From VRUE01 sp963837735 (lineage in GTDB: Bacteria; Actinomycetota; Thermoleophilia; Solirubrobacterales; 70-9): a DNA stretch of 64,000 nucleotides. Made by a program: the position numbers and the translations under genes. Shown piece after piece: positions 8,741-16,310 of the stretch; the stretch's first letter is position 1; the number at the start of each line of letters is the position of its first letter. Location: assembly GCA_963837735.1 (NCBI GenBank), contig CAWIOM010000016.1:1-64000 (forward strand). The letters run 5' to 3'. The notes below the pieces were generated by a model. That model searched no databases. It saw only the letters and a list, made by a program, of their open reading frames with translations, and had not been told where the DNA came from.

Positions 8741-10120
8741 ATGGCCACCGCCGTCAGCGCCCCAGGGAGCAGTGCCGGACCGATCGATGCGGAGGAGGCG
8801 GAGCGCCTGCCGCTGCCGCCGTTCGTCGACATCCACCCGCTGCTCCAGCTCCTGCACTTCAACCAGCGGCAGATCGAGTTCGTCTTTCGCGCCAAACGCG
8901 AACTCGGCGACGTCTTCGCGCTGCGCACCCCGGAACCGAACAACCTGATCGTCACCAGCCTTCCCGACGACGTGCGCTCGCTGTTCACGGCGAAGCCCGA
9001 GGAAGCGCCGTCGCTCGCCGCCGAGTCGCCGCTGCGGCCGATCCTCGGCCCGGACTCGGTGCTCACCTCGCTCGGCGATCGCCACATGCGCCAGCGCAAG
9101 CTGCTCCTCCCGCCTTTCCACGGCGAGGCGATCGAGCGTTACTCGCAGGCGATCGCGGAGGCAACCGAGCGTGAGATCGACACCTGGCCGCTGAACACGC
9201 CGTTCGCCCTCGCCCCGCGGATGCAGGCGATCACCCTCGACGTGATCATGGCCGGAATCTTCGGAATCGAGGGGCGGCCGGCGAAGGGCACCCCGGAGCG
9301 GCGGCTGCGCACCGTCACCAAGAACCTCGTCGCCGTCTCCAGCAAGCCGATCGCCCAGCTCGCCGAGTTGATGAACGTGCGGCGGCGGGAGCCCGTCGGC
9401 ATCACCCGGGCCGGGGTGACGTTGATCGACAGGCCGATCTACGCCGTGATCGAGCAGCGCCGCCGAGCCGCCGACCTCGAGCAGCGTCGCGACATCCTCT
9501 CCCTGCTGCTGCAGGCGCGGACCGAGGAGGGCGAGGAGCTGACCGACCGCGAAATCCGCTCCGAGCTGCTCACCCTGGTCCTCGCCGGGCACGAGACGAC
9601 GGCGAACTCGCTGGCCTGGGCCTGGGAGCGGCTCGTTCGCAACCCGGAGGCCCAGGAGGAGCTGGTCGAGTCGGTGCGCGAGGGGGATGGCGAGGAGGCG
9701 ATCGAGCGGACGATCACCGAGACGATGCGCTCGCGGCCGGTCGTCCCGATCGTCGGCCGGCGGGCGAAGCTGCCCTGGCGGCTGGGGGAGTACGGCGTCC
9801 GCGCCGACACCCCGGTCCTGATCAGCATCCTCCTCCTCCACCACCGCGAGGACCTCTACGAGGACCCCTTCGAGTTCCGGCCGCAGCGCTGGGCCGGCCG
9901 CAAGCCGGGAACCTACGATTGGCTGCCGTTCGGCGGCGGCATCCGCCGCTGTCTGGGCGCGGCGCTGGCGATGGCCGAGCAGCGCGTCGTGCTCGAGGCG
10001 ACGGCCCGCCGCCTCGACCTCGAGGCCGCCGAGCCCGAGCCCGAGCGTGCCCTGCATCGCAACGTGACGATGATCCCGGCGCGCGGCGCCCGGGTCGTCG
10101 CGCGCTCGCGGCTCAGCTGA
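8741..10120 (+). CDS. Cytochrome P450
   Basis: The 459-residue protein starts at ATG 8741. It has the I-helix AGHETTANSLAW (oxygen-activating Thr), the K-helix ExxR as ETMR, the PERF-like FRPQRW, and the haem loop FGGGIRRCLGAAL with the proximal Cys near residue 405. There is no transmembrane anchor, as usual for bacterial soluble P450s. It would hydroxylate a small hydrophobic substrate using ferredoxin and a reductase. The FdxA at 23.7 kb is a 7Fe type and not an obvious dedicated partner. The 3' end overlaps the convergent hydrolase gene by 8 bases. The CYP family cannot be assigned by eye. Confidence 0.93.
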   Translation: MATAVSAPGSSAGPIDAEEAERLPLPPFVDIHPLLQLLHFNQRQIEFVFRAKRELGDVFALRTPEPNNLIVTSLPDDVRSLFTAKPEEAPSLAAESPLRPILGPDSVLTSLGDRHMRQRKLLLPPFHGEAIERYSQAIAEATEREIDTWPLNTPFALAPRMQAITLDVIMAGIFGIEGRPAKGTPERRLRTVTKNLVAVSSKPIAQLAELMNVRRREPVGITRAGVTLIDRPIYAVIEQRRRAADLEQRRDILSLLLQARTEEGEELTDREIRSELLTLVLAGHETTANSLAWAWERLVRNPEAQEELVESVREGDGEEAIERTITETMRSRPVVPIVGRRAKLPWRLGEYGVRADTPVLISILLLHHREDLYEDPFEFRPQRWAGRKPGTYDWLPFGGGIRRCLGAALAMAEQRVVLEATARRLDLEAAEPEPERALHRNVTMIPARGARVVARSRLS

Positions 10121-10976
10121 CCCGCAGGTGGCGCCTGAGGAAGGCGACCTGGTCGGCGACGAACGCCTCGTGGGCGGGGCCGTCGTAGACGTCGAAATGG
10201 TCGACTCCCGGGTAGGTGCGCAGCTCGCCGCGGGGAGCCCGGCGGGCGGCGGCGATCGCCGGCCCCGGCCGCGCCACCCGGTCGGCCTCGCCGACGCAGA
10301 CCAGCCAGGGGCAGTGGAGGCGGGCGGCATGGCGGGCGGTGCGGAACGGGGCGCCGAGCAGCCAGCGTGAGGAGACCCGGTTGCGCCAGCGCGAGTCCTC
10401 GCCGGCGGCGACGACGCGGCGCCAGCCCGCCTCGCCGCCCGGCGCGTTGATGAAGGCCGCCTCGTCGGGTCGGCCGACCGCCGGAAGCGGCCGCGCCAGC
10501 ACGGCGGCCCACAGCATCCGGGCCGTGACCAGGGGCGATGACCTGTGCGCCTGGGTGACGATGTCCAGGAACGGCACCTGGCTGACGGCGGCGGCGACCC
10601 GCTCGTCGGCCGCGGCGGCGGCCAGCGCGTTCCCCCCGCCCATCGAGGACCCGAATGTCGCCACCCGGTCGGCGTCGGCGCCGGGCAGGGCGCGGGCGTG
10701 GGCGATCGCCGCCCGCCAGTCCTCGAGCTGAAGACGGGGTCGGAAGAGGTCGGGCTCGCCGCCGGAATCCCCGAAGCCGCGATGGTCGAAGACGAGGGCC
10801 TGCATCCCGGCGGCCGCGAAGCGCTCGGCGAAGGGGCCGAGGCGGTCCCGGCGCGTCCCCGAGAGGCCGTGGGCCATGACCACCACCGGGGCCCGACCAC
10901 CCGCGCCGCGAGCCGGGTAGAGCCAGGCGGCACAGGCATCGCCGCCCGAATCGAAGACGTGGTCCTGGCGCTCCAT
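10113..10976 (-). CDS. Alpha/beta hydrolase (S9/dienelactone hydrolase-like)
   Basis: The 287-residue protein runs from ATG 10976. It shows the oxyanion HGLSGTRRD, the nucleophile elbow FGSSMGGGNA (Ser near residue 117), an acid in CVGEADRVARP, and the histidine in YPGVDHFDVYDG, so the whole triad is present. An FDHRGFGDSGG segment is typical of this fold. It is a cytosolic esterase or acyl hydrolase with unknown substrate. It ends inside the last codons of the convergent P450 gene. A shared pathway with the P450 is possible but unproven. Confidence 0.85.
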   Translation of the reverse strand: MERQDHVFDSGGDACAAWLYPARGAGGRAPVVVMAHGLSGTRRDRLGPFAERFAAAGMQALVFDHRGFGDSGGEPDLFRPRLQLEDWRAAIAHARALPGADADRVATFGSSMGGGNALAAAAADERVAAAVSQVPFLDIVTQAHRSSPLVTARMLWAAVLARPLPAVGRPDEAAFINAPGGEAGWRRVVAAGEDSRWRNRVSSRWLLGAPFRTARHAARLHCPWLVCVGEADRVARPGPAIAAARRAPRGELRTYPGVDHFDVYDGPAHEAFVADQVAFLRRHLRVS

Positions 10977-11031
10977 GCGATGAGAACGGTCCCCGGCGCC
11001 GAGATGTGAGGCGCCGAGCTCGCCGGTCCAG

Positions 11032-11120
11032 CGGAGAGGGAGGGATTCGAACCCTCGAGAGAGCTTGCGCCCCCTACTCGCTTAGCAGGCGAGTGCCTTC
11101 AGCCACTCGGCCACCTCTCC
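11032..11120 (-). tRNA. tRNA-Ser (anticodon GCT)
   Basis: The minus strand folds as a class II tRNA. Acceptor GGAGAGG pairs with CCTCTCC, the anticodon stem CTCGC/GCGAG encloses CTGCTAA with anticodon GCT (AGC/AGU codons), and a long variable arm precedes a T-arm with GGTTCGAATCC. The discriminator is G and CCA is not encoded. Confidence 0.95.
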
Positions 11121-11175
11121 GGGCCACGAAACCTTAGCGTCGCTCCCCGCGCGCAGGGCGGTTAGGCTCGACTCG

Positions 11176-12384
11176 ATGCCTGCCGGCCCGGGACAGTCTC
11201 ACGAGCGCTTCGAAGAGATCTTCGCCGAGGTCGAGGCGCCGTTCGCGTTCGTCGACCTCGACGCGCTCTCCTCGAACGCCGACGAGATGCTGGGGCGGGC
11301 CGGCGAGAAGCCGATCCGGGTCGCCAGCAAGTCGGTCCGCTGCCGCGCCGTGCAGGAGCTGATCCTGCGGCGCCCCGGCTTCGCCGGGACGATGACCTTC
11401 ACCCTGCCGGAGACGCTGTGGCTGGCCGAGCTCGGCTTCGAGGACCTGCTGCTCGCCTACCCGACGACCGACGGCGGCGCGCTGGAGGAGCTCGCCCTGC
11501 GCTCGGCGGCGCTGCCCGAGCAGGCCCCGATCGTCACCGTCGACTGCGCCGAGCACCTCGACCAGATCGAGTCGGTGCTGGGGGCGGGGGCGGCGCCGGT
11601 CCGGGTCTGCATCGAGCTCGACGCGAGCTGGTGGGCGGCCGGCGGCCGCCTCAAGGTCGGCGCCAAGCGCTCGCCGGTCCACTCCGCCGAGCAGGCGCTG
11701 GCGCTGGCCCGCGAGGTCGAGCGGCGCGAGAAGATCGAGCTGGTCGCGCTGATGGCGTACGAGGGCCAGATCTCCGGGGTCGGCGACCGGCCGCCGGGGC
11801 AGCGGCTGCGGGGGGCCGCGATCCGCTTCATGCAGCGCCGCTCGGCGAGCGAGCTGGCCGAGCGCCGCGGCGCAGCGGTCGCCGCCGTCCGCGAGGTCGC
11901 CGACCTCGAGGTCGTCAACGGCGGCGGCACCGGCAGCCTCGAGCTGACCGCCGCCGAGGAGGCGGTGACCGAGGTGACGGCCGGCTCGGGCTTCTACGCC
12001 CCGGCGCAGTTCGACCACTACAGCCGCTTCAGCCTCACCCCCGCGGCCGGCTTCGCGCTGCCGATCGTGCGCCGGCCGGGGCCGGGGATCGCGACCGCCC
12101 TGGGCGGCGGCTACCTCGCCTCCGGCGCCGGCAACGCCGGCCGCCTGCCGGTCCCCTGGCTGCCCGAGGGGCTGAGGCTCGACGCCGAGGAGGGAGCCGG
12201 AGAGGTGCAGACGCCGCTGCTCGGCGCCGCCGCCGACGGGCTCGGAATCGGCGACCGGGTCTTCATGCGCCACTCGAAGGCCGGCGAGCTCTGCGAGCGC
12301 TTCGACTCCCTCTACCTGATCGAAGGCGGGGCGATCGTCGACTCGGTCCCCACATACCGCGGCGACGGCCAGACCTTTCTCTAG
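11176..12384 (+). CDS. PLP-dependent alanine racemase-fold protein, D-threonine aldolase/D-serine deaminase-like
   Basis: The 402-residue protein has the N-terminal TIM-barrel signature PFAFVDLDALSSNAD followed by IRVASKSVRC, where the Lys is the PLP Schiff-base residue. Late in the chain, FMRHSKAGELCERF supplies the His and Cys that bind the metal in D-threonine aldolase and D-serine dehydratase-type enzymes. These enzymes act on D-configured beta-hydroxy amino acids. It is convergent with the FAD oxidase gene, ending 26 bases from it. From memory, this pair often travels together in actinobacteria, which suggests a shared but undefined catabolic route. The start is an ATG at 11176, 55 bases from the tRNA-Ser gene. 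Confidence 0.8.
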   Translation: MPAGPGQSHERFEEIFAEVEAPFAFVDLDALSSNADEMLGRAGEKPIRVASKSVRCRAVQELILRRPGFAGTMTFTLPETLWLAELGFEDLLLAYPTTDGGALEELALRSAALPEQAPIVTVDCAEHLDQIESVLGAGAAPVRVCIELDASWWAAGGRLKVGAKRSPVHSAEQALALAREVERREKIELVALMAYEGQISGVGDRPPGQRLRGAAIRFMQRRSASELAERRGAAVAAVREVADLEVVNGGGTGSLELTAAEEAVTEVTAGSGFYAPAQFDHYSRFSLTPAAGFALPIVRRPGPGIATALGGGYLASGAGNAGRLPVPWLPEGLRLDAEEGAGEVQTPLLGAAADGLGIGDRVFMRHSKAGELCERFDSLYLIEGGAIVDSVPTYRGDGQTFL

Positions 12385-12409
12385 CGTCGGCGGGGGTTGC
12401 GGCTCCAGG

Positions 12410-13699
12410 TCAGGGCCCAAGTACCCGGGTCGCGTACTCGTTGGCGAAGGCGCGGCCGGGGTCGAGCTCGTCGCGGGCGGCCTGGAAATCCGCCCAGCGG
12501 GGGTAGCGCGGCGCCAGCGTCTCGGCGGTCTGGAAGTGGCGCTTGCCCCAGTGGGGACGGCCGCCGAAGCCGTTCATGATCTCCTCGACCGCTTGGAAGT
12601 AGGGCCGCCACTCCATCCCCCGGTACTGGTGGACTGCGATGTAGGCGGTGTCCCGCTCGTGGGAGGGGCTGAGAAGGGCGTCGTCGGCGGCGGTCACCCG
12701 CATCTCGATCGGGAAGAAGACGGGGTAGCGGTTGCCGCGCACCCACTCGATCACCCGGCGCGCCGCCTCGGGCCCGTGCTCGCGCGGGACGCCGTACTCC
12801 ATCTCGGTGAAGCGGACGCGGCGCTCGTTGGCGAAGATCCGGTCGCTGCGGTCGGTCGCGCGGCTGCCGGAGGCAAGGCGGGCGGCGAGGCGCGAGAAGG
12901 CGGGGATCCAGCGCGGGAAGGCCTTGCCCGCCGCCGAGATCGCCTCCAGCGCCCAGTTCTCGAGAACGACGTCGTTGAGGTGGGCGGCCAACCGCCCCCG
13001 CGGCCTCGGAGGAGCGTCGGTGCGGTTGCGCTCGAGGACGAGGGCCGAGTCGGCGTAGGGGAAGGTGAAGAGCTCGAAGTGGTCGTGGGCGTCGGCGCGC
13101 TCCTGGAAGGAGTCGAGGACCTCCTCACGCGGGTGCGGGGCGTCGACGCGGTCGAGGGTGAAGGCGGGGACGCAGCGGAGGGTGACGGCTGAGATCGCGC
13201 CGAGCGCGCCGATCCCGACCCGGGCGGCGCGCAGCAGGTCGCCGTCGGCGTCGAGCGCGCGGACGCTGCCGTCGGCGAGGACGAGCTCGATCCCGACGAC
13301 CTGCGAGGAGATGTTGCGCAGCTTGGCGCCGGTGCCGTGGGTGCCGGTCGAGATCGCGCCGGAGATCGTCTGCCGGTCGATGTCGCCGAGGTTCTCCATC
13401 GCCAGTCCGAGGCCGGCGAGCGCCTCGTTCAGGTCGGCGAGGACGGTGCCGCCGCGCACCTGGACGAGGCCCGAGGCGGGGTCGGCGTCGATGACGCCGG
13501 TGAGCGCGCCGGCGTCGATCATCGTGCCCTCGGTGAGCGCCGCCTCGGTGAACGAGTGCCCGGAGCCGGCGACGCTGAGCGGGGCGCCGCCCTCTGCGGC
13601 CGCGGCCACTGCGGAGGCCAGCTCGTCGCGGTTGCGCGGGCGGATCAGCCGCCGCGGGCGACAGCTCTGGTCACCGGCCCAGTTTCGCCACTCGGCCAT
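12410..13699 (-). CDS. FAD-linked sugar-lactone oxidase (D-arabinono-1,4-lactone oxidase family)
   Basis: The 429-residue protein has an N-terminal VAO/PCMH FAD domain. LSVAGSGHSFTEAA contains the His expected to carry covalent FAD, and TISGAISTGTHGTG forms the second FAD-binding loop. The C-terminal ALO domain includes FGGRPHWGKRH, a conserved substrate-domain motif. Relatives oxidise aldonolactones or alditols with O2 or another acceptor. The stop is 32 bases from the convergent PLP enzyme. The gene lies downstream of the MFS gene on the same strand (32-base gap), so transporter and oxidase probably form an operon. Confidence 0.88.
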   Translation of the reverse strand: MAEWRNWAGDQSCRPRRLIRPRNRDELASAVAAAAEGGAPLSVAGSGHSFTEAALTEGTMIDAGALTGVIDADPASGLVQVRGGTVLADLNEALAGLGLAMENLGDIDRQTISGAISTGTHGTGAKLRNISSQVVGIELVLADGSVRALDADGDLLRAARVGIGALGAISAVTLRCVPAFTLDRVDAPHPREEVLDSFQERADAHDHFELFTFPYADSALVLERNRTDAPPRPRGRLAAHLNDVVLENWALEAISAAGKAFPRWIPAFSRLAARLASGSRATDRSDRIFANERRVRFTEMEYGVPREHGPEAARRVIEWVRGNRYPVFFPIEMRVTAADDALLSPSHERDTAYIAVHQYRGMEWRPYFQAVEEIMNGFGGRPHWGKRHFQTAETLAPRYPRWADFQAARDELDPGRAFANEYATRVLGP

Positions 13700-13731
13700 C
13701 GCCGCAGCCTAGTGGCCTGACCGGCTGCGGC

Positions 13732-14889
13732 TCAGCGGCGGGCGGCCCCGGGGAGCTCGTGGCGGAGGGCGTAGACCGCGGTGAAGAGGAGGACCGCGGC
13801 GACGGCGATGCTCGGCGGCGCGTAGCCGGCGAGCTCGGCGGTGGCGCCGCCGGCGAGCCCGCCGAGCACCTGCCCGGTCGCCCAGGCCATGTTGGAGAGG
13901 CCGCCGGCGAGGCCCTCCTGGAGCGGGCCGGACTCGGTGGTCTCGGTCAGCATCGTCATCGCCGGCGCGAAGCAGGTGCCGGCCCCGACCGAGACGACGA
14001 GGAGCGCCGCGACGACGACGCCGACCCCCGCCGCCGCCGCGATCCCGAGCATCCCGGCGGCCGAGACAACGAGCCCGGCGACGAACGGCCCGCGGCGGCC
14101 GACCCGGTCCGAGTAGCGGCCGACGAGCGGAGCGAGGACGGCCTCGATCCCGGCGGCGGCGACGAAGCTGCCGGCGATTGCCAGGTGAGTTCCGCCGAGG
14201 TCGTCGATCCGCAGCGGCACCAACACCTCGATCGCGCCGAACATCAGCGAGGGGACGGCGATGAAGGCGGTCGCGGTCAGCACCGGGCGGGAGAGGACCG
14301 CCGCCACCACCTCGGCCAGCGTCTGGCGCTCCGACGGCGCCGACTCCGGGGTCCGCCAGACGAGCGCGGCAAAGCCGGCGGAGATCGCGAGCACGGCGCT
14401 GAAGACGATCTCGGTGCCGATCTCGGCGGCCAGCGCCCCGAGGGCCGGGCCGATCAGGGCGCCGGCGACGGCGGTGCCGAGCGCCGTGCCGATCACCGAG
14501 CCGCGGCGCTCGGGGGGCGAGCTGGTGATCAGCCAGGTGAGGGCGCCGGACCAGATCAGGGCGCCGGCGACACCCTGGCTGAAGCGGGCGGCGTCGAGCA
14601 GCCCGACCTGCTTGCCGAACCCGAAGACGACGCTGGAGACGCCGATCAGGGCGAGGCCGGCGAGGACCGTGCGCCGCGGCCCGACGCGGCTGGCGAGCAG
14701 GCCGGCGGGGAGCGAGGCGAGCAGGGTGCCCGCCGCGTAGGCGGCCGAGAGGACGCCCGCTTCGGCCTTGCTGAGCCCGAGCTGGTCGACGTAGTCGGGC
14801 AGCAGCGGCGCGATCGCCGAGTAGAAGGCGACGTCGAAGAGGATCATCGTCGAGGCGATCAGCAGCAGGCGGCGCATCGCCCCATCCAA
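13732..14889 (-). CDS. MFS transporter
   Basis: The 385-residue protein has about twelve hydrophobic segments in two halves. Motif A appears as GLLASRVGPRRT between helices 2 and 3, with a second copy GRYSDRVGRRG after helix 6, the usual duplicated 6+6 layout. The ATG at 14889 or the one at 14877 (MRRLLLIA) can start it. It is an inner-membrane secondary transporter whose specificity is unreadable. It is followed directly by the FAD lactone oxidase on the same strand, which hints at uptake or efflux of a sugar acid or a related compound. Confidence 0.88.
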   Translation of the reverse strand: MDGAMRRLLLIASTMILFDVAFYSAIAPLLPDYVDQLGLSKAEAGVLSAAYAAGTLLASLPAGLLASRVGPRRTVLAGLALIGVSSVVFGFGKQVGLLDAARFSQGVAGALIWSGALTWLITSSPPERRGSVIGTALGTAVAGALIGPALGALAAEIGTEIVFSAVLAISAGFAALVWRTPESAPSERQTLAEVVAAVLSRPVLTATAFIAVPSLMFGAIEVLVPLRIDDLGGTHLAIAGSFVAAAGIEAVLAPLVGRYSDRVGRRGPFVAGLVVSAAGMLGIAAAAGVGVVVAALLVVSVGAGTCFAPAMTMLTETTESGPLQEGLAGGLSNMAWATGQVLGGLAGGATAELAGYAPPSIAVAAVLLFTAVYALRHELPGAARR

Positions 14890-14950
14890 TCAACCCGACC
14901 CCGCCGGCACCCCGCCTTTGCGTCTAGCATCGAGCGCCCGGCTACTCCCC

Positions 14951-15039
14951 GGAGGGGTGGCAGAGCGGTTGAATGCGCCGGTCTTGAAAACCGGTAGCCG
15001 TCGCAAGGCGGCTCGTGGGTTCGAATCCCACCCCCTCCG
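14951..15039 (+). tRNA. tRNA-Ser (anticodon TGA)
   Basis: Class II tRNA. Acceptor GGAGGGG pairs with CCCCTCC, the anticodon stem CCGGT/ACCGG holds CTTGAAA with anticodon TGA, the extra arm is AGCCGTCGCAAGGCGGCT, and the T-arm contains GGTTCGAATCC. The discriminator is G. The next coding gene starts 38 bases downstream. Confidence 0.96.
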
Positions 15040-15077
15040 CTGGCAGGAAACCGCGGGCCCCGACCGAACGACCGGGA

Positions 15078-15812
15078 ATGGAGCAGAGAAGCCGCCGCGA
15101 GCGGAGGCGCGAGCGCCTGATAGCCCGGGCGGAGAACGCGAGGGACGCATTCGGCCTGGTGTTGGTCCTCGTCCTGCTCACCTACGTGCTGGCCTCGGTG
15201 GTCGCCAACGACGGCTGGGGGGCCGTGCTGCTGACGGTGACCACCAGCGCCACCGCGATCGTCGCCCTGACCAGCTCCCACGCTCGCGAGGCGTTCGTCA
15301 GGCGGGTGATCGCGATCGCCCTGTTCGCGGTCCTGCTGGCGACGACCTCGGCGATCTCCGGCGGCAGGCCGTGGCTGAACGTCGCCTCCTTCCTCGTCAT
15401 CTGCCTGCTCGCCGTCGCGATGGCGGCCGTGCTGCAGCGCGTGGTCACCTCCCAGGAGGTCTCCTCACGGACGATCCTCGGCGCGATCAGCGTCTACACG
15501 TCGATGGGGATCCTCTTCACCTGGGCCTACGGGACGATCGACCGGATCGAAGGAGGCGGCTTCTTCGGCGCCATGCCGACCGACGGCAGCGACTTCCTCT
15601 TCTTCAGCTACACGACCCTGACGACGACCGGCTACGGGGACCTGGTGCCCGTCGGCCAGGTCGGCCGGATGGTCTCCGGGCTGGAGATGATGCTCGGCCA
15701 GGTCTTCCTCGTCACTCTGGTGGCCGGCCTCGTCAGCCTCTGGCGGCCGGGCGAAGGAATCCTGCGCCGGCGCGAGCGCCGCTCGGGCGGCGCGACCGCC
15801 GACCAGGCCTAG
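15078..15812 (+). CDS. Two-pore-domain-like/Kch-type potassium channel
   Basis: I choose ATG 15078 because the in-frame ATG at 15015 lies inside the tRNA. The 244-residue protein has a charged N-terminus (EQRSRRERRRERL), about six hydrophobic helices and, near residue 185, the selectivity filter TTLTTTGYGDLVP followed by a last pore-lining helix. No RCK/TrkA-N domain follows; the tail is a short Arg-rich cytosolic stretch. It should form a tetrameric K+ channel in the cell membrane. It ends overlapping the convergent cyclophilin gene by four bases. Confidence 0.88.
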   Translation: MEQRSRRERRRERLIARAENARDAFGLVLVLVLLTYVLASVVANDGWGAVLLTVTTSATAIVALTSSHAREAFVRRVIAIALFAVLLATTSAISGGRPWLNVASFLVICLLAVAMAAVLQRVVTSQEVSSRTILGAISVYTSMGILFTWAYGTIDRIEGGGFFGAMPTDGSDFLFFSYTTLTTTGYGDLVPVGQVGRMVSGLEMMLGQVFLVTLVAGLVSLWRPGEGILRRRERRSGGATADQA

Positions 15813-16267
15813 TCGGCGAGCTCGACGCGCTCGATCGTCTGCGGCTCGACGGGCTGGTCGCCGGCGCCGGTCGGCGCCGCCTCGATCGCGTCGACGGCAT
15901 CCATGCCCTCGACGACCTTGCCGAAGACGGTGTGCTTGCCGTCGAGCCACGGCGCCGCCTCGGTGGTGACGATGAAGAACTGCGAGCCGTTGGTGTCCGG
16001 ACCGGCGTTGGCCATCGCCAGAGCTCCCCGCACGATCTTGTTGTCGTTGAACTCGTCCTCGAAGGTGTAGCCGGGGCCGCCGCGGCCGGTGCCCTCGGGG
16101 CAGCCGCCCTGGATCATGAAATCGGGGATCACCCGGTGGAAGACCAGGCCGTCGTAGAAGCCGTCGCCGGCGAGCTTGCGGAAGTTCTCGACGGTCTTCG
16201 GCGCGTCCCCGTCGTGGAACTCGACGACGATCGGCCCGGCACTTGTCTGGAGGGTCGCCTGCGACAT
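15809..16267 (-). CDS. Cyclophilin-type peptidyl-prolyl cis-trans isomerase
   Basis: The 152-residue protein is a single minimal cyclophilin domain without a signal peptide, so it is cytosolic. It contains FHRVIPDFMIQGG with the catalytic Arg, ALAMANAGPDTNGSQFFI, and a shortened C-terminus WLDGKHTVFGKVVEGMD. It speeds proline isomerisation in protein folding. Length and motifs are normal for actinobacterial PpiA/PpiB-like proteins. Confidence 0.95.
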   Translation of the reverse strand: MSQATLQTSAGPIVVEFHDGDAPKTVENFRKLAGDGFYDGLVFHRVIPDFMIQGGCPEGTGRGGPGYTFEDEFNDNKIVRGALAMANAGPDTNGSQFFIVTTEAAPWLDGKHTVFGKVVEGMDAVDAIEAAPTGAGDQPVEPQTIERVELAD

Positions 16268-16310
16268 CGGCGAGAACCCTACCGATCGCCGCCTGTCGCG
16301 CCGCCGCTCC

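Noticed and set aside
7232..10939. 1235-codon open frame on the minus strand
   Set aside because: Only the last 480 codons (pyruvate kinase) are real. The upstream part is the antisense of the P450 and hydrolase genes and gives low-complexity Arg/Pro/Ala sequence.
15015..15077. In-frame ATG start for the K+ channel at 15015
   Set aside because: It lies inside the tRNA-Ser T-arm; ATG 15078 is the first start outside the tRNA.
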